The notes beneath the pieces are model-generated. The model made no database searches. It saw only the letters and a program-made list of their open reading frames with translations, and was not told where the DNA came from. A stretch of DNA of 64,000 nucleotides from Conexibacter sp. S30A1 (GTDB lineage: Bacteria > Actinomycetota > Thermoleophilia > Solirubrobacterales > Solirubrobacteraceae): assembly GCF_023330665.1 (NCBI RefSeq), contig NZ_CP097127.1, positions 62,001 through 126,000 of the forward strand, in the 5' to 3' direction. Shown here in pieces: positions 45,247 through 52,836 of this stretch; the first letter of the stretch is position 1; the number at the start of each line of letters is the position of its first letter. The position numbers were made by a program, and so were the translations under genes.

Positions 45247-45450
45247 TTGGGTAGGCGCCGAGCTCACCCCGGCGCCTCCCACACCACCGGACATGCGGGT
45301 CCGCATCCGGCGGTTCGCTTAGCATTCCCGGGAACGGCGGTGCGGTTCGGCGACCCCTTGTCGGCCGAGATCGGCCAAGTAGCCGTTGGGCAGCGCGTAG
45401 CAGAGGACCCAGGAGCCTGCGATCCGCCAGTAGCCCTTGCGTGAGGACGC
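45247..45450 (-). mobile_element. Group II (IIC-like) intron 3' end with maturase tail
   Basis: Reading leftward, WASSRKGYWRIAGSWVLCYA and LPNGYLADLGRQGVAEPHRR (about 45447-45325) match the C-terminal tail of group II intron reverse transcriptase/maturases. Next, 45315-45274 folds as domain V (CCGGATGCGG with CCGCATGTCCGG and a 2-nt bulge) with a CGC triad, as in IIC introns. Then comes a domain VI hairpin (GGCGCCG/CGGCGCC) and an end near TACCCAAC. The rest of the intron is lost. Confidence 0.72.
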
Positions 45451-45493
45451 CCATTGACCGACGTTCGGAACCTTCAGAGATATATTCCAGTCG

Positions 45494-46048
45494 ATGCGCA
45501 GGTTCGCGGTTCCCTCCGTCGTTTCGGCTGTTGTCGTCGCGCTCCTGGTGGTGTTGGCTTTTGGCGTCTCAAACGACGGCACAACCTCGGCCCTCATCAG
45601 CCAGTTGCACGCTGGCCACCATCCAATCGCCCCGGACTCGAAGATGCCGCTTCCGTTGCTGGGGTCCAGCAACGGACGCAAAACGCTGGCGAGTCTGCGC
45701 GGCAAGGTCGTGATGATCAACTTCTTCGCCGGCTGGTGTGACAGCTGCCAGGCCGAAGCTCCCCAAATCCGCGCGGCTGAGGCTCAGCTGAGAGCCCGCG
45801 GTGGCACGGTGCTCGGCGTCACGTTTCAGGATTCGAGTCCGGACGCCATGAGCTTCCTCGCGAGATATCACCTGTCGTTCCCGACCTTACGCGATCCGAC
45901 CGGCGCGTTTGCGCAGGCTTACGGCGTCTATCAGATTCCGCAGACCTATATCGTGGGCCCCAAAGGCGACGTGCAAGCCGAGACGGTCGTGGTGACGAAC
46001 GGCTGGTTGACCAAAAATCTGGATCTGGCTCTCGCTCGCAGCACGTGA
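45494..46048 (+). CDS. TlpA-like thiol-disulfide oxidoreductase
   Basis: A 184-residue membrane-anchored thioredoxin-fold protein. Residues 6-24 form an N-terminal signal anchor. The redox motif is WCDSC (C82 and C85) in VVMINFFAGWCDSCQAEAP, with GVTFQDSSPDAMSFLARY and the cis-Pro loop YQIPQTYIVGPKG. Such proteins reduce or transfer disulfides outside the membrane, for example in cytochrome c maturation. It is the only clearly metabolic cargo gene at this end of the element; the adjacent intron remnant is on the other strand. Confidence 0.87.
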   Translation: MRRFAVPSVVSAVVVALLVVLAFGVSNDGTTSALISQLHAGHHPIAPDSKMPLPLLGSSNGRKTLASLRGKVVMINFFAGWCDSCQAEAPQIRAAEAQLRARGGTVLGVTFQDSSPDAMSFLARYHLSFPTLRDPTGAFAQAYGVYQIPQTYIVGPKGDVQAETVVVTNGWLTKNLDLALARST

Positions 46049-46270
46049 GTCCGAGCTGCGGCGCACGGCTCTGTGCTCTCATCGAGGTTCGCCACTCGAG
46101 TGTCACGCCGCCTGTCCGAGCGCGGTCAACTCCGTCACGCTCGAATAACGCTGTAAGTCAAGCCGGTTTTCGGGCTCTCCTGACGTTTTCGTGGGTGCAG
46201 TAACCGGCTGAGGAGTGGGCGCACGCCCCGTCGTCTCTGGCGTTTCCGGCTTCTTCAGGGTCGGAACTTC

Positions 46271-46440
46271 ATGGAGGCGGAACGAGACGTGCGCAGCATC
46301 AGGGTATGGGCGGGCCTGTCGGGCCTGCATGGAACGGTGGTCGAGGACGTGACAATCAGCAACGAGGGTGACGTGATCGTCGCAGTCCGCCCGGGCTGGC
46401 GTCAGCGCGATCGTTGCGGTTTGTGCCGTCTCCCGGCTGC
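46271..46440 (+). mobile_element. ISL3-family transposase N-terminal remnant
   Basis: The frame from ATG 46271 reads RVWAGLSGLHGTVVEDVTIS, then VIVAVRPGWRQRDRCGLCRL. This is the start of an ISL3-family transposase with its CxxC zinc knuckle. It breaks off after about 57 residues. A 75-residue minus-strand frame overlapping it (46103-46330) is not supported by any similarity. Confidence 0.65.
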
Positions 46441-46674
46441 TGTCCAGCGCATCGCCATCTCGCCACTGGACCAGTTCTCGTGCTCGGGATAACGCGGACG
46501 GACCCTGGCCGTGAACATCACAGCATCGCCGACTGAGAGCTCGGCCAGCGCGTTCGCGGAGCGGACCGTGTGCAACAGCTCGAGCCGGGCCTCGACGGCG
46601 TCGGCAATCGCAACGAGCTGCTGATCGATCTCACCGGCCGCGATCTGCTCAAGCAGCTGCCGCTCCTGCGGCAT
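46402..46674 (-). CDS. Small hypothetical protein, 3' end altered
   Basis: About 90 residues from ATG 46674: MPQERQLLEQIAAGEIDQQL, then VAIADAVEARLELLHTVRSA and LSVGDAVMFTARVRPRY. A coiled-helix part followed by a short beta barrel-like start (VGDAVMF-RVRPRY) is seen in small actinobacterial proteins of unknown function. After RPRYPEHENW the expected end is replaced by sequence antisense to the ISL3 fragment, so it is probably truncated. Confidence 0.45.
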   Translation of the reverse strand: MPQERQLLEQIAAGEIDQQLVAIADAVEARLELLHTVRSANALAELSVGDAVMFTARVRPRYPEHENWSSGEMAMRWTAAGRRHKPQRSR

Positions 46675-46834
46675 GAGCTGCCGGTCATGGCGGGCCGACC
46701 ACGGCAGCGGATGATCATGTTCCAGAGTTCCGATGCCGGGATCATCCGCAGTTGCGCGGACGGCAGGTCGCGATCGCGACTTTCCGCCCGGACCTGTAGC
46801 GCCGCGTGCCTTGCCGCTCAAAGTTGGCGAAGTT

Positions 46835-46857
46835 TGGTAGCCAAAAGTGGTAGCCAA
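46835..46857 (+). repeat. Two TGGTAGCCAA repeats inside the right end
   Basis: TGGTAGCCAA at 46835-46844 and 46848-46857, 71 bp inside the right att repeat, same sequence and orientation as the four copies near the left end. They are likely the second set of integrase arm sites. Confidence 0.72.
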
Positions 46858-46892
46858 ACGCGACGATGCTCGGTTACGGTTGGGTCGACAAA

Positions 46893-46916
46893 CAGAAAAG
46901 CCCCGCAAAAGCGAGG
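46893..46916 (-). terminator. Terminator after tRNA-Arg
   Basis: On the minus strand CCTCGC-TTTT-GCGGGG (two G-U pairs) is followed by CTTTTCTGTTT, 12 bp after the tRNA 3' end. It lies inside the element, so the element supplies a new terminator for the tRNA gene it restores. Confidence 0.65.
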
Positions 46917-46927
46917 AGTTCCTTGAG

Positions 46928-47001
<74 letters not shown>

Positions 47002-47262
47002 GAGTTTTGCTCCGTCAGCCTGCATGACCTCCACCGAGGATCGGCAGGCTGGCGTGCGCAGGACAAGGATAACGGCATCAAGCTGGGCGCGACCGCTGCG
47101 GGCCGCTTGCGGCAGCCTGTCGCCTGTACACACAAGCAACCCGGGTACGTGTGGACAGATCCCAGTGAGACTCGGTCCGCCGCCCGCGACAGTTAAATGC
47201 TCCACAAATCGCCGCACGCGGCGGTTAGAGTCGCACTTTGCCAAACACCCTAGGGAGGGAAG

Positions 47263-49014
47263 TTGGGAGCTACTTCAACACAGCCGACGATGAGACTCGA
47301 TGCGGACGGTCTGGACCGGAAGCTCGGGTTTTTGGGCCTATTGTGGGCCTCTGAGACCTCGATCATCGGGTCGGGCTGGCTGTTCGGGGCATTGGGAGCG
47401 GCGCTGCTTGCCGGTCCGGCCGCAATCCTCGGTTGGGTCCTCGCGGCGATCATCATCACCGTGCTCGCGCTGATGCACGCCGAGCTCGGTGGTCTTTTCC
47501 CCGTTACCGGCGGCACCAGCCGCTTCCCGCACTACGCGTTCGGGTCCTTTGCGGGAGCGACGTTCGGCTGGGCGTCCTATCTGCAGGCGGCGAGTGTCGC
47601 GCCGATTGAGGTGCTGGCAGCCGTTCAGTATCTCTCCACAGCGCACTGGGCGAGGAGCTTCTTCAAGTACAACCCTGCGGCCGGTGGCGCCGCCGGAACG
47701 CTGCACGGGTTCGGCTACCTGGTGGCGCTGATCCTGCTCGTGCTGTTCGTACTCTTCAACCTCATCGGCATCCGCTGGCTGGAGCGCATCAGCAACGTCG
47801 TCACAACCTGGAAGGTCATCATCCCCTGCCTGGCGATCGTGATCCTGATCTTCGGTCACTTCCACAGCGGCAACTTCGGCGCGGCCGCCGGCGGCTTCTT
47901 CTTCAAGCACGGCGCGATCAAGGGGATCATCGAGACGCTGCCCGCCGGGATTGTGTTCTCGCTCCTGGGCTTCGAGCAGGCGGTCCAGCTGGCCGGCGAG
48001 GCAGCCGATCCCAAACGACACCTGGCCAAGGCAGTGATGGGCTCGGTGATCATTGGCACCGTGGTCTATATCCTCGTCCAGGTCGCCTTCATCGGCGCGA
48101 TGGACCCGCACCTGCTCAAGCAGGTGGGTGGCTGGGCCGGTCTCAGCAGCCCTGCGGCGGCCAAGATACCGGAGGTTGGCCTGCTGACCAGCGGCCCATT
48201 CTTCGAGATCTCCAGTCTCGCGGGCGTCTTCTGGCTGGCGACGATCCTGCGGATCGACGCGGTGGTCTCGCCCGCCGGCACCGGGCTGATCTACACGACG
48301 TCGGCTTCGCGGCTCAGCTTCGGCCTGTCCAAGAACGGGTTTGTTCCCTCGGCGTTTGAGCGCATCGACCAGCGCACGAAGATCCCCGTGTTCAGCGTGC
48401 TCATCGCGACGCTGGTTGGCATCCTGTTCCTGCTGCCGTTCCCGAGCTGGGCGTCACTGGTGGCGATCGTCACCAGCGCGTCGGTGCTGATGTATGCGGG
48501 CGCGCCACTTTCGGCCGCGGCTCTGCGCCGGTCAAAGCCCAATCTCGAGCGACCCTACGCCGTCTCGGGCATGGGCTTCCTGGCGCCGGCTGCGTTCGTT
48601 GGGGCGACGTGGATCATCATCTTCGCCGGCTGGCAGACCTACACGACGCTGATGGTGGCGATGCTGCTCGGCTACCTGCTGATCTGGATCTCCTATCTGA
48701 CCAAGTCGAATTCAAGGGCGCCGTCCATGGACTGGCAGGCGCTCCCCTGGATCGCCGGCTACTTCATCGGGCTGCTCGTGATCTCGTATTTTGGGGCCTT
48801 CGGACCCGGCGGGATCATCGGTGGCGTCGGGTTCTTCAAGAACGTCCTGAGCGGCGGTGGCAACGATGATCTGACGCTCGGCGGGACCCTGGGCGTCTCA
48901 GCCGTTTGGGCGATCGTCTGCTTCTACTGGGCGATGAGTGCGCGTCTGCCGGAGTCCAAGGTGGACGAGTACGTTGAGGACGTTTACCCGTCAGCCGAGG
49001 GCTTCGTTCACTGA
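47263..49014 (+). CDS. APC superfamily amino acid permease
   Basis: A 583-residue permease with about 12 to 14 membrane helices. The N-terminal LGFLGLLWASETSIIGSGWLFG is the typical first helix with a Gly-rich binding break; FSLLGFEQAVQLAGEAADPKRHL and TGLIYTTSASRLSFGLSKNG are APC core blocks, and a 70-residue loop near residue 135 is longer than average. Substrate unknown. TTG 47263 is used because AGGGAGGGA precedes it and no ATG fits better. A strong hairpin follows the gene. Confidence 0.9.
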   Translation: MGATSTQPTMRLDADGLDRKLGFLGLLWASETSIIGSGWLFGALGAALLAGPAAILGWVLAAIIITVLALMHAELGGLFPVTGGTSRFPHYAFGSFAGATFGWASYLQAASVAPIEVLAAVQYLSTAHWARSFFKYNPAAGGAAGTLHGFGYLVALILLVLFVLFNLIGIRWLERISNVVTTWKVIIPCLAIVILIFGHFHSGNFGAAAGGFFFKHGAIKGIIETLPAGIVFSLLGFEQAVQLAGEAADPKRHLAKAVMGSVIIGTVVYILVQVAFIGAMDPHLLKQVGGWAGLSSPAAAKIPEVGLLTSGPFFEISSLAGVFWLATILRIDAVVSPAGTGLIYTTSASRLSFGLSKNGFVPSAFERIDQRTKIPVFSVLIATLVGILFLLPFPSWASLVAIVTSASVLMYAGAPLSAAALRRSKPNLERPYAVSGMGFLAPAAFVGATWIIIFAGWQTYTTLMVAMLLGYLLIWISYLTKSNSRAPSMDWQALPWIAGYFIGLLVISYFGAFGPGGIIGGVGFFKNVLSGGGNDDLTLGGTLGVSAVWAIVCFYWAMSARLPESKVDEYVEDVYPSAEGFVH

Positions 49015-49041
49015 GCGGCGCGTAGGCGGCGGTCGCTCAAG

Positions 49042-49075
49042 CGAGTGGGTGCGGCCAGCGGGCCGCACCCACTCG
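49042..49075 (+). terminator. Strong hairpin after the APC permease
   Basis: CGAGTGGGTGCGGCC (49042-49056) and GGCCGCACCCACTCG (49061-49075) pair perfectly around an AGCG loop, 27 bp after the permease stop. No T-run follows. GC-only stems of this type are common ends of genes in this window. Confidence 0.75.
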
Positions 49076-49285
49076 TGGTGGCGCTCGGCGGCCATACGTG
49101 GACGGGGGGCTGAGCTCAGCCGTCCTGGTGCCAGCGCGCCACCCCGGCAAGAGCGGCGCCTGGTGCGGCAGGTGCGCTGAGAGGTAGATGCCACCGGCAA
49201 CTATCAGCGCGAGTCACGGCATCGCGGTCTGCGTCATCGGTGGACAGCGGTGCTCGTCCATGTGCTCCTCGGTCATGGCGTCCGC

Positions 49286-49710
49286 TCAGCTCGCCAGGCG
49301 CGTCATGATCACGAAGGTGGCGATCTGCAGCAGGCCGGTGATGCCCGGGCAGTGGACGAAACGCTGCATCAGGCGCTCTATCACCGCCGGGTTCGGCCGC
49401 GTCTTCTTGAGCTCCACCGGCACCGCGATGTTGGCGGGCTCGAGCAACCCGAGCGCGATCACCGCCATCACACCGACCGCGATCATGCCCGTCACGACCC
49501 CGCCACCAGTGTTGCGGTCACGACCGCCGGCGTCAGCACCACGATCTTCGGCATGAACTTCACGGTGAATCCGATCCGTGCTGGGATCGAAAGGCTGCCG
49601 AGGATCGGGCCGAGGATCAGGCCAGCGAACAGGTCGATGATCGTCCAAGCGGACCCGAACACGACGTGGATGAAGTCAGGCGGCCAGGTTGCGTCGAGCG
49701 CCACCGCCAC
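49286..49710 (-). pseudogene. Integral membrane protein, frameshifted with internal loss
   Basis: From 49710, FIHVVFGSAWTIIDLFAGLI and GPILGSLSIPARIGFTVKFM, PKIVVLTPAVVTATLVAG form two or three helices. The next part, GMIAVGVMAVIALGLLEPAN and RPNPAVIERLMQRFVHCPGI, TGLLQIATFVIMTRLAS, is in another frame. Two long halves of one membrane protein joined near 49496 by a frameshift, with the expected linking loop missing, indicate a pseudogene. I do not recognise a named function. Confidence 0.65.
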
Positions 49711-49741
49711 GATCAGCGATTGACGACATATCGCAGTGCAG

Positions 49742-49828
49742 CGGAGGGGGCGGGATTCGAACCCGCGATGGGCTCACACCCATGCCGGTTTTCAAGACCG
49801 GTGCATTCAACCGCTCTGCCACCCCTCC
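49742..49828 (-). tRNA. tRNA-Ser(TGA)
   Basis: On the minus strand GGAGGGG pairs with CCCCTCC as acceptor; the anticodon stem CCGGT/ACCGG holds loop CTTGAAA (anticodon TGA). A long variable arm (GGGTGTGAGCCC) marks a class II serine tRNA, and the T-arm has CGGGTTCGAATCCCG. Discriminator G, no encoded CCA. Confidence 0.95.
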
Positions 49829-49876
49829 GGGAGCGTGGACTGCAAGCAGGCTACCAACCGGCTGGGCCTCGCAGCC

Positions 49877-50167
49877 TCACCCGGTCTCCAGCCAGTGGCG
49901 CTCACGCGCGATGACCTCCACCTGCGGGTGCGAGAGGACGAAGCGCTCGACGCGGTCAAGCAGCTCCTCGGCGTGGGCGGCGGTGGGCGCAACGACGCAG
50001 AACCCGAGTCCGGTGCGCTGCCACAGATCGTGGTGGGAGACCTCGGAGGCGGACACGCCGTAGCGCTGGCGTGCGGTCTCGATCAGGTGCCTGACCACCG
50101 CGCGCTTGGCCTTCAGCGAGCCCGCGGCGGGGAGGTGAAGCTCGATGCGCATGGCAGCCACGTACAC
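49877..50167 (-). CDS. DUF503 (YlxP-like) protein
   Basis: A 96-residue protein with the DUF503 pattern: MYVAAMRIELHLPAAGSLKA, KRAVVRHLIETARQRYGVSA and WQRTGLGFCVVA. YlxP-like proteins are small cytosolic proteins linked to ribosome maturation genes in other bacteria. The start at 50167 keeps the conserved MYVAA beginning. It lies between tRNA-Ser and an RNA methyltransferase gene, both RNA-related. Confidence 0.85.
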   Translation of the reverse strand: MYVAAMRIELHLPAAGSLKAKRAVVRHLIETARQRYGVSASEVSHHDLWQRTGLGFCVVAPTAAHAEELLDRVERFVLSHPQVEVIARERHWLETG

Positions 50168-50212
50168 CGTGATGATTATCGCCCCGCCAGCTGCGGCGAC
50201 CCGGATCGGGCT

Positions 50213-50923
50213 TCAGGCCTGGGCCAGCTTCAGCGCGTAGAGCGTGGCGGCAACAGCCGTGGCAAGGTTGAGCGACGAGACGCCCGCGGCCATCGGCAGG
50301 GCCACTCGGCGCGAGGCCAGCGCCAGCAGCTCGTCGGTCAGCCCGTCGCGCTCGGTCCCGAAGGCAAGGAGCATGCGCTGCGGAAGCGCGTTTGGTTCAA
50401 ACGGCTCGCCGGCCGGGTCGAGCGCCACCAGTTCGCGCGCACCGGTTCTCGGCGCGCGCAGATGGTGCACGGGCAGCGCGAAGTGAAGGCCGGCGCTGCC
50501 GCGCAGCGCATCGGGGTGCCACGGATCCTGCCTGCCCGTCGTCATCACCCCCGCGGCGCCCGCTGCCGCGGCGACGCGCACGGCGGCGCCGAGGTTGCCG
50601 AGGTGGCGCGGATCCTCCAGCAGCACCACGTGTCCGGGGCCGGCGAGCACCGTGTCGGCGTCGGGCTGCGCGGGCCGGCGGGCGACGGCCACGACCTGCG
50701 CACGCGGGCTGACCTGCCGCAGCTCATCTGGCGCGACGAGCTGCGCGGCCAGCGCGATGTCCGGGGCAAGGCGCAGGCGCAGCACCTCGAGCGCCGCCGG
50801 GTCGGCGGTCCAGGTACCGAGCAGCTCACCGCCGAAGCGCAGCGCGTGCTTGACGGCGTGAAAGCCCTCCAGTACGACCAGCCCAGGTGTGCGCCGGGCG
50901 CGTGTGACGTCAGCCAGTTCCAT
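50213..50923 (-). CDS. SpoU/TrmH family RNA 2'-O-methyltransferase
   Basis: About 236 residues. The three SPOUT motifs are clear: LLEDPRHLGNLGAAVRVAAA (motif 1), LLAFGTERDGLTDELLA (motif 2) and LPMAAGVSSLNLATAVAATL (motif 3), forming the knotted SAM site. The N-terminal half is a divergent substrate-binding domain. It methylates a ribose in rRNA or tRNA; the target is unknown. ATG 50923 (MELADVTRAR) is preferred, with ATG 50944 possible. Confidence 0.9.
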   Translation of the reverse strand: MELADVTRARRTPGLVVLEGFHAVKHALRFGGELLGTWTADPAALEVLRLRLAPDIALAAQLVAPDELRQVSPRAQVVAVARRPAQPDADTVLAGPGHVVLLEDPRHLGNLGAAVRVAAAAGAAGVMTTGRQDPWHPDALRGSAGLHFALPVHHLRAPRTGARELVALDPAGEPFEPNALPQRMLLAFGTERDGLTDELLALASRRVALPMAAGVSSLNLATAVAATLYALKLAQA

Positions 50924-50956
50924 TTGCGTGGAGCCCTTCAACATTTGCTATGAGCA

Positions 50957-51700
50957 CTACAGCACGCCGAGTCCGGAGAGCAGCGCGAGGATCCCCGTCA
51001 AAAGGATGATCAGCGACAGCGCGCGGCGCAGCTGCTCGGTGCTTGCGCGCAGGTGGATGTGGTGGCCGGCCAGCTGCCCGGCCAGGACGGCGAGCAGTGC
51101 AAGACCCGCGAGCGTCCAAGGCAGCTGCGTCCCAGCTACGTCAGGCAGCAGCGTGAGGGTCGTGATGGCGCCGGTCCCAAGGAAGATCACGGCCAGCGAG
51201 TCACGGATCGCCGTGGCTGACAGCCGGCGCTGGGAGAGCCAGATGGCCAGCGGTGGCCCGTTGATCCCGCTCGCGGTTGAGAGCACGCCCGCCAGCGCAC
51301 CGACCGTGAGCCGCGCCACCCTGACGGGACCGGACACGGTCGGCTCGAGGTGTGTCAGCCGCGCCAGCGCGAGCACCACGACCATCGCGCCGACGGCGGT
51401 CTCGATCGTCGGCTTGCTGAGCGCCCTCAGCAGCAGCAGACCGCCGAGACTGCCCGGGACGGCCGCGAGAAGGATCGGCCCCACCTCCTCCCAGGCAACC
51501 TGCATCCGGTGGCGCCCGCGCACCAGCGTGATGACGTTCACCATGAGGCCGAGCACCGTCAGGATCAGGATCGCCGGACGTGGCGTCGTTGCCACCAGCA
51601 GCACGGGGGAGAGGACCAGCGCGAACCCCATCCCGACCGCCGTCTGAACGCCTGCGGCAAGGGCGGCGACGAGGGCCACCACGGCGTCGAGCGGGGTCAC
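50957..51700 (-). CDS. TauE/SafE-type anion exporter
   Basis: A 247-residue membrane protein with about eight hydrophobic helices. AGVQTAVGMGFALVLSPVLL and, in the second half, GALAGVLSTASGINGPPLAI are the repeated TauE/SafE motifs. Members move sulfite, sulfoacetate or other organic anions. GTG 51700 is taken as start; a longer frame would run through the end of the LacI-type gene, which stops 37 bp upstream. Confidence 0.86.
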   Translation of the reverse strand: MTPLDAVVALVAALAAGVQTAVGMGFALVLSPVLLVATTPRPAILILTVLGLMVNVITLVRGRHRMQVAWEEVGPILLAAVPGSLGGLLLLRALSKPTIETAVGAMVVVLALARLTHLEPTVSGPVRVARLTVGALAGVLSTASGINGPPLAIWLSQRRLSATAIRDSLAVIFLGTGAITTLTLLPDVAGTQLPWTLAGLALLAVLAGQLAGHHIHLRASTEQLRRALSLIILLTGILALLSGLGVL

Positions 51701-51737
51701 GGTGTGATCGTAGGAGCTCGCGGCGCCCGGCCTGGGC

Positions 51738-52733
51738 TCACGCCGAGCGTCGCACGACCAGCTCAGCGGGCATCGATACGTGTCCAATCGCGCCGGTCCG
51801 CAGCTGTGTGAGCAGGCTATCGGCCAGCAGGTGGCCGGCCAGCGGCCCTGATTGGCGCACGGTGGTCAGCGGCGGATCCGTGTGGGCGGCCAGGAAGATG
51901 TCGTCGTAGCCCACGACGGCGACGTCGTCTGGTACGCGGCGCCCCGACTCGCGCAGGACATCGATGGCCGCGATGGCCATCACGTCGCTGCAGGCGAAGA
52001 CCGCGTCCAGCTCGCCGCGCCGCTCGAGCAGCGCCCGCATCCGGGCGGTCGCGGACTCCCTTTCGTAGGAGCCGTAGCTGACCAGCTCCTCATCCACCTG
52101 GACTCCTGCGCGTGCGAGCGCCGCCGCGTAGCCGCGGTAGCGATCACGGACCTCCTGTTCGCGGTCCGGGCCACCGATGAAGGCGATCTGTCTGCTCCCG
52201 CGCCCCAGCAGGTGGCGCGTGGCCAGGCGTCCGCCCGCGAAGCTGTCACCCGTCACCGAGCTGAAGCTGTGGCTGACGGAGTCAAGGCCCCAGACGACGA
52301 ACGCGGCTCCCCGGCGCTCAAGCGCCTCCAGATGCCTGGCGGTGCAGTGCGCGCCCAGCAGGACGAAGCCGTCCGCGCGTTGCGAGTCCAGGTAGCGCTC
52401 GACCCAGCTCGTGTCGGTCGCCCCGATCTGAATCACAAGCAGGTCGTAGCCGTGTTCGTGCAGCCCGGCGATCAGGCCGCTCGTGAGCTCCAGGACGAAG
52501 GCGTCCGGCAGCTTCTCGCCAGCCATCTGCGTCCCATGGTCGTAGGTGGCAAGTGCCACGACGTTGCTCTGGCGCCGGCTGAGGCTGCGCGCGGTGGCGT
52601 TGATCTGGAAGCGGTGGGCGTTTGCGATCTCGCGCACACGCGTGCGCGTGGCGGCGCTGACCAGCGGGCTGTCATTGAGGGCCCGCGAGACGGTCGCCTT
52701 GGACACGCCCGCCAGGCGGGCGACGTCAGCCAT
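51738..52733 (-). CDS. LacI family transcriptional repressor
   Basis: About 331 residues. The helix-turn-helix and hinge are MADVARLAGVSKATVSRALN and FQINATARSLSRRQSNVVAL; the periplasmic-binding-protein-like domain has HLLGRGSRQIAFIGGPDREQ and AVVGYDDIFLAAHTDPPLTT. ATG 52733 is chosen (GGAG 12 bases before); ATG 52775, which would add 14 residues, would leave the start next to an operator. It should bind the twin palindromes 52779-52829 and control itself and the divergent MFS gene. The effector, probably a sugar or nucleoside, is unknown. Confidence 0.9.
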   Translation of the reverse strand: MADVARLAGVSKATVSRALNDSPLVSAATRTRVREIANAHRFQINATARSLSRRQSNVVALATYDHGTQMAGEKLPDAFVLELTSGLIAGLHEHGYDLLVIQIGATDTSWVERYLDSQRADGFVLLGAHCTARHLEALERRGAAFVVWGLDSVSHSFSSVTGDSFAGGRLATRHLLGRGSRQIAFIGGPDREQEVRDRYRGYAAALARAGVQVDEELVSYGSYERESATARMRALLERRGELDAVFACSDVMAIAAIDVLRESGRRVPDDVAVVGYDDIFLAAHTDPPLTTVRQSGPLAGHLLADSLLTQLRTGAIGHVSMPAELVVRRSA

Positions 52734-52778
52734 GGTGAGCGTCTGCTCCGGTGGGCTCCTGTGGCAGGTTGACATCAT

Positions 52779-52792
52779 TGCAACCGGTTGCA
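52779..52792. promoter_or_regulatory. LacI-type operator 1
   Basis: Perfect 14-bp palindrome TGCAACCGGTTGCA with the central CG step typical of LacI-family sites. It lies upstream of the repressor gene and 37 bp (centre to centre) from an identical copy. Confidence 0.85.
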
Positions 52793-52815
52793 GAGTAGCG
52801 GGCCGGATGCTAGCT

Positions 52816-52829
52816 TGCAACCGGTTGCA
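52816..52829. promoter_or_regulatory. LacI-type operator 2
   Basis: Second identical TGCAACCGGTTGCA palindrome, ending seven bases before the ATG of the MFS gene. Binding here would block transcription or initiation of the exporter gene. Confidence 0.85.
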
Positions 52830-52836
52830 GGGTGCG

